A stretch of 64,000 bases of DNA from Candidatus Methylopumilus universalis (GCF_006364435.1 NZ_CP040977.1:620001-684000); one strand, 5' to 3'; shown: positions 9,481 through 18,103, counted from the first letter of the stretch. Notes: generated from the letters alone by a model not told the origin. Program-made: numbers and translations.

Positions 9481-10860
9481 ATGGCAGACGATATTCTTAA
9501 TAATCTTAAATTACCACCTCACTCTATAGAGGCTGAGCAGTCCTTATTGGGCGGCTTGCTGATTGAAAATGAAGCGCTCGATAAAATCGCCGATCTTGTA
9601 TCGCCAAATGATTTTTATCGTCAAGATCATCGCTTAATTTACCAACATATTATTAAGCTTGTTGAGCAAAATAGCCCAGCCGATATTGTGACGGTTGCCG
9701 AATCCTTAGAAAAGAATGCTGAATTGGTGACGGTAGGGGGTATAAGCTATTTGGGCTCATTGGCACAGAATACCCCAACTTCTGCAAACATACGTCGATA
9801 CGCCGAGATTGTTCGCGAACGTTCAATTATGAGACATTTAGTTGAGGTGGGATCTGATATTGCTGATAGCGCATTTGCTCCTCAAGGACGAGATGCTCAG
9901 CAGCTCCTTGATGAGGCAGAGGCAAAGATCTTCCAAATTGCTGAAAAAGAGAAGCATGATCAATCAGGCTTTAAAGATATTAAAGAGCTTTTACCCCAAG
10001 TAGCTCAAAGAATTGATGATTTATTCACTGCGGGAGCTAGTGATGTTACAGGTGTTCCTACAGGCTTTTCAGATCTAGATGCTATGACTTCAGGACTTCA
10101 GCCTGGCGATCTTGTGATCGTTGCAGGACGCCCTTCAATGGGTAAGACCTCATTGGCACTTAACATGGCAGAGAATGTAGCCTTAGATACAGGGTTGCCG
10201 GTTGCAGTATTTTCAATGGAAATGGCATCTACTCAATTAACGATGCGTCTTTTAGGTTCGGTTGGTAGGCTGGATCAGCACAAAATGAGAACAGGGCGCC
10301 TAGAGGATGATGATTGGGAAAGATTAACACATGCATTAGGCAGGCTTAATGAGGCGCCTATACATATTGATGAAGGCGCTGGTTTAAACTCTTTTGATAT
10401 TAGAGCTCGCGCCAGAAGACTTTCAAGGCAGTGCGGTAAATTAGGCTTGATTGTTATTGATTATCTTCAGTTGATGTCGGCACCTGGTGGTCGACAAAGC
10501 GAAAATCGTGCGACAGAAATTTCTGAAATGTCACGATCGTTAAAAGCATTAGCAAAGGAACTAGATGTACCAGTTGTCGCATTATCTCAGCTTAATCGAA
10601 GCGTTGAGCAGCGACCTGATAAACGGCCTGTAATGTCAGATTTAAGAGAATCAGGAGCGATTGAGCAAGATGCCGATTTAATACTTTTCATTTATCGAGA
10701 TGAAGTCTATAACCCTGATACGCCAGAAAAAGGTGTGGCAGAGATCATTATCGCAAAACAAAGAAATGGCCCTATTGGAAGAGTAAAACTGACATTCTTA
10801 GGCGAGTATACGCGCTTTGAAAATTTTGCTAACCCAGCCTTTCAATCTTACGACGAATAA
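9481..10860 (+). CDS. dnaB: Replicative DNA helicase DnaB
   Basis: Hexameric 5'-3' helicase that unwinds DNA ahead of the replisome and binds DnaG primase. The N-terminal domain (LPPHSIEAEQSLLGGLLIEN) is followed by a RecA-like domain with Walker A GRPSMGKT (216-223), Walker B LIVIDYLQLM (near 325) and SQLNRSVEQRPDKRPVMSDLRESGAIEQDADL. No intein interrupts it; 459 aa is normal. It is followed after five bases by alr, a common arrangement in proteobacteria. Confidence 0.97.
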   Translation: MADDILNNLKLPPHSIEAEQSLLGGLLIENEALDKIADLVSPNDFYRQDHRLIYQHIIKLVEQNSPADIVTVAESLEKNAELVTVGGISYLGSLAQNTPTSANIRRYAEIVRERSIMRHLVEVGSDIADSAFAPQGRDAQQLLDEAEAKIFQIAEKEKHDQSGFKDIKELLPQVAQRIDDLFTAGASDVTGVPTGFSDLDAMTSGLQPGDLVIVAGRPSMGKTSLALNMAENVALDTGLPVAVFSMEMASTQLTMRLLGSVGRLDQHKMRTGRLEDDDWERLTHALGRLNEAPIHIDEGAGLNSFDIRARARRLSRQCGKLGLIVIDYLQLMSAPGGRQSENRATEISEMSRSLKALAKELDVPVVALSQLNRSVEQRPDKRPVMSDLRESGAIEQDADLILFIYRDEVYNPDTPEKGVAEIIIAKQRNGPIGRVKLTFLGEYTRFENFANPAFQSYDE

Positions 10861-10865
10861 ATTAG

Positions 10866-11942
10866 ATGCGCCCTCTTAAGGTATTTGTTGATCAGGCTTC
10901 GCTGCGACATAACTTCGCCATTGTTAAGCAATTAGCTCCTAAATCAAAGATCATGTCAGTTGTAAAAGCAAATGGCTATGGACATGGGCTTATTAATGTC
11001 GCACAAGGCTTAAGCGAGAGCGATGGTTTTGCAGTACTTAATTTAAATGAAGCTATTGATTTGAGAGAGCATGGTTTTGAGCAAGATATTTTATTGCTAG
11101 AGGGTGCATTTGAATCTTACGAAATTTCTATTGCAGCAAAAATGCGTTTTAATCTTGTAGTTCATAATCTTCATCAATTACAAATGATTGAAAAATTAAA
11201 ACTTAATCATCCAATCGACATTCACTTTAAGATTAATACGGGTATGAATCGTTTAGGTTTTAATCCTAAAGAAGCAAAAGATATCCTTAAATCCATGAAA
11301 AAAACATCTTATTTTAAATCAATTACATTGATGACTCATTTTGCAACTGCGGATGAGCCTAGAGGTGTTGATTGGCAATTTGACGTTTTTAATGACATTG
11401 CTAATGATTTTGATTTTTCTCGCTCAGTTGCAAATTCTGCATCTATCATAAATTTTAAAAATACTCACCTTGATTGGGTGCGTCCTGGGATTATGCTTTA
11501 TGGAGCGTCGCCGATTGTGGGTCGAAAAAGTAGTGCACTAAACCTTAAACCAGCTATGTATTTGAAAAGCAAAATTATTGCATTACAAAATTTATCTAAA
11601 GATGATTCAGTTGGTTACGGAGAAACTTTTAAAGCTAAAAATGATATGCGGATAGCTGTTGTTGCATGTGGCTACGCTGATGGTTATCCTCGTCATGCAC
11701 CATCGGGAACGCCTGTATATGTTGAAGGAAAAAAAACTTCGACAGTTGGAAGAGTTTCGATGGACATGCTTTACATTGATGTTACCGACATACCTCATGC
11801 ATCCATTTCAAGTGATGTTGAGTTATGGGGTGAACATATACCTGTAGATGATGTTGCAGAAAAAGCCGGTACAGTTGGTTACGAACTGCTCTGCGCTATG
11901 TCAGCTTCAAAAAGAGTTCCTATAGAAATAATCCATGGCTAA
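10866..11942 (+). CDS. alr: Alanine racemase
   Basis: PLP-dependent racemase producing D-alanine for peptidoglycan. The PLP lysine is K34 in SVVKANGYGHG, and the catalytic tyrosine region is present (DSVGYGETF, then CGYADGYPRH). The TIM-barrel plus C-terminal beta-domain length of 358 aa is standard. It lies five bases after dnaB and overlaps radA by 8 bp, indicating coupled translation. Confidence 0.95.
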   Translation: MRPLKVFVDQASLRHNFAIVKQLAPKSKIMSVVKANGYGHGLINVAQGLSESDGFAVLNLNEAIDLREHGFEQDILLLEGAFESYEISIAAKMRFNLVVHNLHQLQMIEKLKLNHPIDIHFKINTGMNRLGFNPKEAKDILKSMKKTSYFKSITLMTHFATADEPRGVDWQFDVFNDIANDFDFSRSVANSASIINFKNTHLDWVRPGIMLYGASPIVGRKSSALNLKPAMYLKSKIIALQNLSKDDSVGYGETFKAKNDMRIAVVACGYADGYPRHAPSGTPVYVEGKKTSTVGRVSMDMLYIDVTDIPHASISSDVELWGEHIPVDDVAEKAGTVGYELLCAMSASKRVPIEIIHG

Positions 11943-13305
11943 AAATAAAGTTGCCTATGTTTGTACTGAATGTGGCGGCCAATCAACTAAATGGCAAGGT
12001 CAATGCCCACATTGTATGACTTGGAATACAATGGCTGAAAGTATTATTGAAGCTTCTGTTCCCAGTCGATATGCTTCTTTGACACAAACTTCAGAATTAA
12101 AAAAACTTAATGAAGTGAAAATGTCAGCCGTTTATAAAAGAACGACTTGTATCAGTGAATTTGATCGAGTCCTCGGAGGTGGTTTTGTTCCGGGTGGTGT
12201 CGTTTTAATTGGCGGTGATCCAGGTATAGGTAAATCAACACTTCTTATTCAAGCGCTTTCTCACATGACGAATGATAAGACTCAAACGCCATGCAAAGTC
12301 ATTTACGTAAGTGGCGAAGAATCTCCCCAGCAAATTGCGATGCGAGCAAAACGATTAGAGCTCGAGGTTTCAGATATTTTTATATTGTCTGAAATCAACT
12401 TAGAAAAAATTATTCAGTCAATTGAAAAAAATAAACCAGATGTAGTTGTTATTGACTCCATTCAGACAATATATTCAGAAGAGTTACAGTCTGCTCCAGG
12501 TTCAGTCACACAAGTAAGAGAGTGCTCTGCACAATTAACGCGTATCGCAAAACAATTAGAAGTAAGCATGATATTAGTAGGGCATGTTACAAAGGAAGGT
12601 TCTTTAGCAGGACCTCGTGTATTGGAGCATATTGTAGATACTGTGCTTTATTTTGAGGGTGATCAAAATTCAAGTTTTAGAATGGTTCGAGCATTTAAGA
12701 ATCGTTTTGGTGCTGTGAATGAGCTTGGGGTATTTGCTATGACAGAAAAAGGTTTACGTGAAGTGACAAACCCTTCTGCATTGTTTTTATCACATCACCA
12801 CGAAGAAGTTTCTGGATCATGTATCACAGTGACACAAGAGGGCACAAGACCGCTTCTGATAGAAATTCAAGCTCTTGTAGATAACGCCCACGGAGCTTCA
12901 CCTAAACGCTTAGGCGTAGGTTTAGAGCAGAATCGACTCTCCATGCTTCTTGCAGTATTAAATCGACATGGTGGTATTGCATGTTTTGATCAGGATGTTT
13001 TTGTGAATGCAGTGGGGGGTGTCAAAATTACTGAGCCAGGTGTGGACCTTGCTATTTTATGTGCCATCGTTTCTTCATTTAAAGATCAGCCCATTAATCA
13101 AAAGACAATTATTTTTGGTGAGGTAGGCTTAGCAGGAGAAGTAAGGCCTATTCAAAGAGGCCAAGAGCGCATCAAGGAAGCCGCAAAATTAGGATTCACA
13201 CGAGCTATCATTCCCAAGGCAAATATTGCAAAACAAAAAATTGCAGGTATTGAGGTATTAGGTATCGAATACCTTTCTCAAGCACTTCAGTTGCTCAAAG
13301 CGTAA
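11935..13305 (+). CDS. radA: DNA repair protein RadA
   Basis: RecA-like ATPase that drives branch migration during recombination. A C4 zinc finger at the N-terminus (C10, C13, C24, C27), Walker A GGDPGIGKS (93-101), the family-specific KNRFG motif near residue 252 and a C-terminal Lon-protease-like domain are all recognisable. 456 aa is typical. It overlaps alr by 8 bp upstream and converges on hpnD with a 19-bp overlap. Confidence 0.96.
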   Translation: MAKNKVAYVCTECGGQSTKWQGQCPHCMTWNTMAESIIEASVPSRYASLTQTSELKKLNEVKMSAVYKRTTCISEFDRVLGGGFVPGGVVLIGGDPGIGKSTLLIQALSHMTNDKTQTPCKVIYVSGEESPQQIAMRAKRLELEVSDIFILSEINLEKIIQSIEKNKPDVVVIDSIQTIYSEELQSAPGSVTQVRECSAQLTRIAKQLEVSMILVGHVTKEGSLAGPRVLEHIVDTVLYFEGDQNSSFRMVRAFKNRFGAVNELGVFAMTEKGLREVTNPSALFLSHHHEEVSGSCITVTQEGTRPLLIEIQALVDNAHGASPKRLGVGLEQNRLSMLLAVLNRHGGIACFDQDVFVNAVGGVKITEPGVDLAILCAIVSSFKDQPINQKTIIFGEVGLAGEVRPIQRGQERIKEAAKLGFTRAIIPKANIAKQKIAGIEVLGIEYLSQALQLLKA

Positions 13306-14144
13306 AATTTATTTTTAAAGAAACATGCAAGTATGACGAGCACTTTTCTAAAAGGGGGCAGTAAGACTTTATGATTGAGTGTTTGTTCTGGCTTGTCTCT
13401 CTTAATTTCAAGGAGTAATGTTTCATAAATTTTACCCATGATCAATCCAGGAATTTGTGGATTAATATCTTCTTTCGGTAGCTTTTGGTAAGCGTTTTTA
13501 TAAAAAACTTCTGCGCGTGCAATTTGATGGAACATTAGGTTTGATAGATGATTGCTTTCCTTAAATTTTAGAATTTCATCCTCAGACACACTAAATTCTT
13601 TAAGTTCGTCGAGCGGAATGTAGATTCTATTTTTTCTTGCATCCTCTCCAATATCTCGAATAATATTTGTAAGCTGAAGTGCGATGCCAAGATCATGTGC
13701 ATATTTTAAAGTCGCTTGATTTTTAAAGCCTAATATTTTCACGCTGAGTATACCGACCACACCTGCAACTCGATAACAGTATAGTTGAAGCTGTTTAAAG
13801 TTTTCGTAGCGGTTAAATTTTAGATCCATTTCCATGCCATCTAACATTTCTATGAAATAGGCTTCATTAAGCTCATAGATGTGGATAAATTTTAAAAGTG
13901 ATTTCGTCACAGGGTGCTGAGGTGTTTCATGAAATAAACGATTGATTTCAGCTTTCCACCAATTTATCTTTGCTGTAGCAACCTCAAGTTCTAAAGTCTC
14001 ATCGACAATGTCATCAATTTCTCTGCAAAAAGCATACAGTGATATCAGTGCATCTCGCCTATCCTGGCTAATAAAGTAAAAAGCCCAAGTAAAATTTGAT
14101 TTACTTGTTTTGACTTTTTCGTAGCAATATTGAATAGGTGTCAT
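13287..14144 (-). CDS. hpnD: HpnD-type presqualene diphosphate synthase
   Basis: Trans-isoprenyl diphosphate synthase fold (squalene/phytoene synthase family), condensing two farnesyl diphosphates to presqualene diphosphate. Both Asp-rich motifs are intact: DDIVDE (44-49) and DIGED (164-168) in LTNIIRDIGEDARKNRIYIP, the signature of HpnD. The 285-aa length is normal. Its start overlaps the hpnC stop by 4 bp (ATGA). In HpnCDE pathways HpnE completes squalene; no hpnE is in this window. A phytoene or 4,4'-diapophytoene synthase role cannot be excluded from sequence alone. Confidence 0.82.
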   Translation of the reverse strand: MTPIQYCYEKVKTSKSNFTWAFYFISQDRRDALISLYAFCREIDDIVDETLELEVATAKINWWKAEINRLFHETPQHPVTKSLLKFIHIYELNEAYFIEMLDGMEMDLKFNRYENFKQLQLYCYRVAGVVGILSVKILGFKNQATLKYAHDLGIALQLTNIIRDIGEDARKNRIYIPLDELKEFSVSEDEILKFKESNHLSNLMFHQIARAEVFYKNAYQKLPKEDINPQIPGLIMGKIYETLLLEIKRDKPEQTLNHKVLLPPFRKVLVILACFFKNKFYALSN

Positions 14145-14998
14145 ATTGAGCGCAGTGCAACCTTAAAAAAAATGAAAATCCAATCTGATGTATTAATTTT
14201 AGGTGGGGTAATGAATAAATTACAGCTATTTCTTCCCAGTCTTTTTAAAAGCAAGAGTGCTGCACATTCGACCATTTGTATTTCAAAACCTAGCCTACCC
14301 TTTATTTTTTTTCCAAGACCCAGTCCTTTCTTAAGGATTTCATAATTACGCTCGACCCAATATTTTTTATACTTTACCCACTGACTCGTAAAATTTCTTT
14401 TTTGGATGTCCTCAACCTTTAAATTAAATCTTTTCATTTCGTTTTTAGGTATATAAATTCGGCCTTTCTCAAAATCTTCCACAACACCTTGAGCGAAATT
14501 AATAAGGGCTAATGCTGTGCAAATCGCATCGGATTGGCGAACATTTTCTTTGTTATCTAGCTCTACAAGACTTAAAATAAGTTCGCCTGCAGGATTTGCA
14601 GCGTCATCACAGTATCGCAATAAGTTATTAAATCTAGCGTATTGTTTATGATTAATATCTTCATTAAATGCGTTAATAAATCTTTTTAAGTTATTGATTT
14701 TAAATTTATATTTTAAGTGTAATTTATGTAATAAATTAAAATAACTATCATTAGTTTTTTGATTTAATTCAATTTTTTTGAGATGATTTTTGAGATACAT
14801 GATTTCCTTAGAACGTTCTTTTTTTGACTTATTTCCTTCATCCGCAATGTCATCACCAAGTCTAGCAAAAGCATATAGAGTAATAATTGCCTCTCGCATT
14901 TCTTTACCTAGAACTAAAGACCCTACGGTAAAATTTTCGTAATGGTTTTTTGATTGAGCAATTTTGTAACGGCTCATTATTGATTGTGTCGGTTTCAT
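14141..14998 (-). CDS. hpnC: HpnC-type hydroxysqualene synthase, one catalytic Asp replaced
   Basis: Same fold as its neighbour hpnD. HpnC normally converts presqualene diphosphate to hydroxysqualene. HYENFTVGSLVLGKEMREAIITLYAFARLGDDIADEGN is a typical HpnC beginning, with the first Asp-rich motif DDIADE at 49-54. In the second motif, where the family reads QDVxxD, this protein reads QGVVED (171-176), so the first Asp is Gly (codon GGT, one base from GAT). The rest, GRIYIPKNEM, is conserved. It is first gene of a two-gene operon with hpnD. Activity may be altered. Confidence 0.78.
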   Translation of the reverse strand: MKPTQSIMSRYKIAQSKNHYENFTVGSLVLGKEMREAIITLYAFARLGDDIADEGNKSKKERSKEIMYLKNHLKKIELNQKTNDSYFNLLHKLHLKYKFKINNLKRFINAFNEDINHKQYARFNNLLRYCDDAANPAGELILSLVELDNKENVRQSDAICTALALINFAQGVVEDFEKGRIYIPKNEMKRFNLKVEDIQKRNFTSQWVKYKKYWVERNYEILKKGLGLGKKIKGRLGFEIQMVECAALLLLKRLGRNSCNLFITPPKINTSDWIFIFFKVALRSI

Positions 14999-15049
14999 AT
15001 GCGCTAGTATGTTATAGAATAGAAATCTTTAATAGATAAGGTGAGTTTC

Positions 15050-15805
15050 ATGTTCGGTATTATTGGTGGTACTGGGTTGGCATCAATCCAGGAACTAAAA
15101 GTTTTAAAGCGAGAACTTATTAGGACCCCTTACGGAGAACCATCTCAACCCCTTATTTTTGGAACTTTGTCAGGCAAAAGTGTTGTTTTCTTAGCTCGTC
15201 ACGGCTCAGGTCATACGATTCCGCCCCATGAAATTAATTATCGCGCCAATATATGGGCATTACAATCAGTGGGTGTTACAAAAATAATTTCTGTAGCAAC
15301 AGTTGGCGTGATTGACGACAAAATAAAGCCTGGCACCATTTGTATTCCTGATCAGATCATTGATTACACTTATGGTCGAAAAAATACTTATTTTGATGGC
15401 ACTGAAATGCCGGTGAAGCATATTGATTTTACTTACCCTTATGACGAACCTTTAAGAAAAACTATTATTGATATCGCACAATCTTCTTTAAATACATTAA
15501 TAGCTGAGGGTGTATATGCTGCAGTTCAGGGGCCAAGATTAGAAACAGCCGCCGAGATTAATCGTCTTGAAAAGGATGGGGTTACTATCGTTGGCATGAC
15601 TGGAATGCCAGAAGCTGTCCTAGCAAAAGAACTCAATATAGCTTATGCGGCAATATGTCCTATGGTAAATCATGCTGCAGGAAGAGGGCAGAGTAAAGAT
15701 GCTATTTCATTTTCTAGTATCAATGAACTTTGTGATAATGATGTATGTCGCTTAATGATGACGGATGTGGTTAAGTTGATTCAAGAAGTCATCTTAAAAA
15801 ATTAA
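15050..15805 (+). CDS. S-methyl-5'-thioinosine (or thioadenosine) phosphorylase
   Basis: PNP/MTAP-family phosphorylase (251 aa) that splits the methylthio-nucleoside by-product of polyamine synthesis into a purine and methylthioribose-1-phosphate. FGIIGGTGL, ARHGSGH and GMTGMPEAVLAKEL are family motifs. Where adenine-specific MTAPs have Asp in the purine pocket (ATDYD), this protein has Asn (N207, MVNHAAG), as in 6-oxopurine enzymes, which points to methylthioinosine. The start is ATG 15050, preceded by AAGGTGAG; an in-frame GTG at 15041 lies inside that ribosome-binding site. def follows with no gap. Confidence 0.8.
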   Translation: MFGIIGGTGLASIQELKVLKRELIRTPYGEPSQPLIFGTLSGKSVVFLARHGSGHTIPPHEINYRANIWALQSVGVTKIISVATVGVIDDKIKPGTICIPDQIIDYTYGRKNTYFDGTEMPVKHIDFTYPYDEPLRKTIIDIAQSSLNTLIAEGVYAAVQGPRLETAAEINRLEKDGVTIVGMTGMPEAVLAKELNIAYAAICPMVNHAAGRGQSKDAISFSSINELCDNDVCRLMMTDVVKLIQEVILKN

Positions 15806-16339
15806 ATGACTATTAGGCAAGTATTAAAAATGGGAGACCCGTTGCTCTTGAATATTGCAGAGCCGGTTCATGATTTTAAGAGTCAAACCTTAAAAGCTCT
15901 CATTGAAGATATGCAAGATACGATGCATGCTCTAAATGGTGCAGGTCTTGCAGCACCGCAAATAGGCGTTAGCTTAAGAGTTGTTATCTTTGGTGTAGAA
16001 AAAACACCAAGGTACCCAGATGCAGAAGAAGTACCCTACACCATTTTAATTAATCCAAAACTTACTTTCCTTGACGATGAAATGGAAGAAGGTTGGGAAG
16101 GGTGTCTTTCTGTTCCTGGTATGAGAGGATTAGTCCCAAGATTTAAAAAGCTTCGCTACCAAGGCTTTGATTTGAATCACAATCCAATTGATCGAACAGT
16201 GAGCGACTTTCATGCACGAGTTGTTCAGCATGAGTGCGATCATCTAGATGGTGTTCTCTATCCTATGAGAATAGAAGATTTAAGTAATTTTGGATTCTCT
16301 GAGGTTTTATTTCCAGATTCAGACCTTCAAGATGATTAA
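15806..16339 (+). CDS. def: Peptide deformylase
   Basis: Metallohydrolase removing the N-formyl group from nascent proteins. All three active-site motifs are present: [10 protein letters not shown] (45-54), EGCLS (98-102, metal-ligand Cys) and HECDH (142-146, two His ligands and the catalytic Glu). At 177 aa it is normal for a type I enzyme. Its ATG follows the phosphorylase stop directly, so translation is probably coupled. It lies here next to the phosphorylase rather than next to fmt, its more common partner. Confidence 0.95.
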   Translation: MTIRQVLKMGDPLLLNIAEPVHDFKSQTLKALIEDMQDTMHALNGAGLAAPQIGVSLRVVIFGVEKTPRYPDAEEVPYTILINPKLTFLDDEMEEGWEGCLSVPGMRGLVPRFKKLRYQGFDLNHNPIDRTVSDFHARVVQHECDHLDGVLYPMRIEDLSNFGFSEVLFPDSDLQDD

Positions 16340-16363
16340 AGGTTATGATAGAATTCTCGCTCC

Positions 16364-16454
16364 GGAAGAGTGGCTGAGCGGTTTAAGGCAGCGGTCTTGA
16401 AAACCGTCGAGGGTTCATAGCCCTCCGTGAGTTCGAATCTCACCTCTTCCGCCA
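16364..16454 (+). tRNA. tRNA-Ser(UGA), integration target of the island
   Basis: A complete class II tRNA of 91 nt. Acceptor stem GGAAGAG/CTCTTCC, anticodon loop CTTGAAA with anticodon TGA, a long variable arm (CGAGGGTTCATAGCCCTCCG), T loop GTTCGAATC, genome-encoded CCA. Its last 14 bases are repeated at 25489-25502, marking it as the attachment site of the element downstream; the element rebuilds or leaves an intact gene here. Confidence 0.97.
16441..16454 (+). repeat. Attachment site left (attL), 3' end of tRNA-Ser
   Basis: CACCTCTTCCGCCA, identical to 25489-25502. It covers the end of the T arm, the acceptor 3' strand, the discriminator and CCA of tRNA-Ser, a standard target of DUF4102-type tyrosine integrases. 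Confidence 0.88.
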
Positions 16455-16543
16455 AATCAATATCAGTTTTTTATAATATAAATCATTTAAAATCAATAGT
16501 TTACACACAAATATACTGCATTTTTAAAGTGTATTTTTTGCAA

Positions 16544-16564
16544 TTTTGTCCATAATTTTGTCCA
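16544..16564. repeat. Tandem TTTTGTCCA pair, left end (candidate integrase arm sites)
   Basis: TTTTGTCCA occurs at 16544-16552 and 16556-16564, 12 bp start to start. The same pair with the same 12-bp period is at 25325-25345 near the other end. Direct repeats of this kind inside both ends of an island fit arm-type binding sites for the integrase N-terminal domain. Confidence 0.6.
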
Positions 16565-16796
16565 CTTTAGACTAAAAATTTTGATATTTCTTCTACTTAA
16601 TCAAGTTGGATACCTATTATTGATATGTATCAAATTTGTCAATGATTCTTCAACCTCTGTAAGTTGATAAACAGAAAAAGAGTGATGATTAAGTTAGCGT
16701 ATTAATTTATAACGATAGAAGAAAAGATATCCTGAATTGACTGTGAGTTCTATCTTGTCTAGGTCGACACTAAAAATTTAAGCAGTTCACGATAAA

Positions 16797-16834
16797 TTAA
16801 GAGTCCGCTGCTCTACCAGCTGAGCTAATCCCCC
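16797..16834 (-). pseudogene. Truncated tRNA-Lys(CUU)-like fragment A (positions 1-38)
   Basis: Read on the minus strand, 38 nt correspond exactly to tRNA positions 1-38: acceptor GGGGGAT, D arm GCTCAGCTGGTAGAGC, anticodon 5' strand GCGGA and the full loop CTCTTAA (anticodon CTT). The 3' half is missing. The upstream block with ATTTTACAGTA (plus strand 16845-16855) is conserved with fragments B and C. It cannot fold into a tRNA. Confidence 0.8.
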
Positions 16835-17065
16835 AGGAACGGATATTTTACAGTAATTGTCTGGGTTGTAGAGGAGGTTTCAGTGTGCTAACAGTGCTCT
16901 AAAGTTTGTGGTGCGTAATTGAAAGTTAAAAAAAAGTAGATTTTTGTCTTCGCTTAGAGGGCTTTTTTTAACTATTTCCCTTAAGTATTCCTACGGTCGC
17001 AGGATAGTCAAAGCAAGGGGGGGGTAGATATTATCTTCATGCACTGTAAAAGTATACATTGTGAT

Positions 17066-17090
17066 GCCTATTTTGATATAGGCTTTTTTT
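17066..17090 (+). terminator. Intrinsic terminator with no obvious upstream gene
   Basis: Stem GCCTAT (17066-17071) / ATAGGC (17078-17083), 6-base loop, then seven T. It sits 22 bp before the ATG at 17113. It argues against an in-frame TTG start at 17089 for the next gene, since that TTG lies in the T-run. Confidence 0.65.
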
Positions 17091-17112
17091 GAAATTTATC
17101 ACCATTTTTAGC

Positions 17113-17379
17113 ATGGAAAATTTTGAATATAACTTTGAGCTATTAAAAGCTACACGCCTAAGCAAAAAAATCTCAGCGCAAAGTATAGCTGCTGATTTAT
17201 GTTTAGCAGAACGTCAGATCATTTCTATCGAAGAAAATAGCGCTCAATATTTTCCTTCTAAATCTCTTAAATACACCAGCTTAAAAAAATACATAGCAGC
17301 ACTTGGTTTAAAAAATGAGGATGTCATCTTCAATTTTAATGAAGTTGACCCCACCCCAAGTTTGTTAAAGAAGCCATAG
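17113..17379 (+). CDS. Small helix-turn-helix protein, function unknown
   Basis: 88 aa. Residues about 9-75 look like a Cro/RodZ-type HTH: FELLKATRLSKKISAQSIAADLCLAERQIISIEENSAQYFP, then SLKKYIAALGLKNEDVI. No membrane segment is present. The ATG at 17113 was chosen over an upstream TTG (17089) that falls in a terminator. Three bases separate it from a membrane-protein gene and a third regulator gene overlaps that one, so the trio 17113-18091 is probably one operon. It could be the DNA-binding half of a membrane-linked regulatory system; this is inference. Confidence 0.6.
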   Translation: MENFEYNFELLKATRLSKKISAQSIAADLCLAERQIISIEENSAQYFPSKSLKYTSLKKYIAALGLKNEDVIFNFNEVDPTPSLLKKP

Positions 17380-17382
17380 AGT

Positions 17383-17772
17383 ATGCGAGCATTTGGTAAT
17401 CTATTAATAATCTTAAGTGCGATCATCCCAATACTCTTTGGACTTGAGTATTTTTCTGAAGCTACAATTGTGTTCTTAGCATTTCTTTTATATCTCACCG
17501 GTCATTATGTGAGGCATGATTTTACCTATCGCAATTTTAAGATAAGCACACGATCAAAACCTTTTTTTGAATCAATATTAAAAAATACAATACAAGCCAT
17601 TATCTATATAACGATTTTCACCTTTGTAGGCTATTTACTGCTAGCCATCTCAAAAACTGATTTTTATCTAAATCATCTCCAAAGTTTGATGCAAGGCACT
17701 ATTAATTTAATAGATGAAATGATTAGATTTTGGATTAACTTACCTTATCGATTGATGAAATATGGACAATAA
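17383..17772 (+). CDS. Small integral membrane protein, unknown
   Basis: 129 aa with three predicted membrane helices: about residues 4-21 (LLIILSAIIPILFGLEYF), 26-43 (ATIVFLAFLLYLTGHYV) and 65-88 (AIIYITIFTFVGYLLLAI), then an amphipathic tail. No motif recognised. It lies between two DNA-binding protein genes, three bases after the first and overlapping the second by 11 bp, so a sensor or anchor role is possible but unproven. Confidence 0.55.
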   Translation: MRAFGNLLIILSAIIPILFGLEYFSEATIVFLAFLLYLTGHYVRHDFTYRNFKISTRSKPFFESILKNTIQAIIYITIFTFVGYLLLAISKTDFYLNHLQSLMQGTINLIDEMIRFWINLPYRLMKYGQ

Positions 17773-18091
17773 GCATCCTTTATTGACGAGTGCTTGTGAA
17801 TATATAGAAATAAATCTTCATCTTAAGATTTCGATGTTAGATCTCAAGCGCCATACTAAATACTCTGAACGATCTTTACAGTTAATATTTAAAAAACATT
17901 TAAATAAAAGTCCATTTGAATATATTGAAGAGCAAAGATTGTTAAAGGCCTACGAATTAATTAAACAACATAAACAATCAAAGAACACCACTGACATTGC
18001 TTCAGAAGTAGGATTTAGACATTTGGGAAGATTTTCTGTGAATTTTAAAAGAAGGTTTGGCATTCATCCTTCCGCATTGGCTCGAAGTTAG
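17762..18091 (+). CDS. AraC-family regulator reduced to the DNA-binding domain
   Basis: 109 aa that consist almost entirely of the double helix-turn-helix of AraC/XylS proteins: ISMLDLKRHTKYSERSLQLIFKKHLNKSPFEYIEEQRLLKAYELI, then TTDIASEVGFRHLGRFSVNFKRRFGIHPSAL. The usual N-terminal effector or dimerisation domain is absent, as in MarA/SoxS-type proteins. The start overlaps the preceding membrane-protein gene by 11 bp. It converges with a lipoprotein gene 12 bp away. Its targets may be island cargo genes. Confidence 0.75.
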   Translation: MDNKHPLLTSACEYIEINLHLKISMLDLKRHTKYSERSLQLIFKKHLNKSPFEYIEEQRLLKAYELIKQHKQSKNTTDIASEVGFRHLGRFSVNFKRRFGIHPSALARS

Positions 18092-18103
18092 TGTAGTTAA
18101 TTT

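Larger units (their letters stand above)
16455..17112. other. Non-coding left end of the island
   Basis: No convincing gene in 658 bp. It holds the paired TTTTGTCCA motifs (16544-16564), the longest truncated tRNA-Lys fragment (16797-16834) with its upstream block, GTGTGCT-type words near 16883, and an intrinsic terminator at 17066-17090. The terminator has no gene before it, so a small RNA between about 16860 and 17090 is possible but not shown. Confidence 0.6.

Noticed and set aside
16797-16834. Functional tRNA-Lys or tRNA-Ala gene
   Set aside because: Only positions 1-38 are present; no T arm or 3' acceptor strand follows, so it cannot be a tRNA.
17089-17112. TTG start giving eight more residues to the HTH protein
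   Set aside because: The TTG lies in the T-run of an intrinsic terminator; ATG 17113 is more likely.
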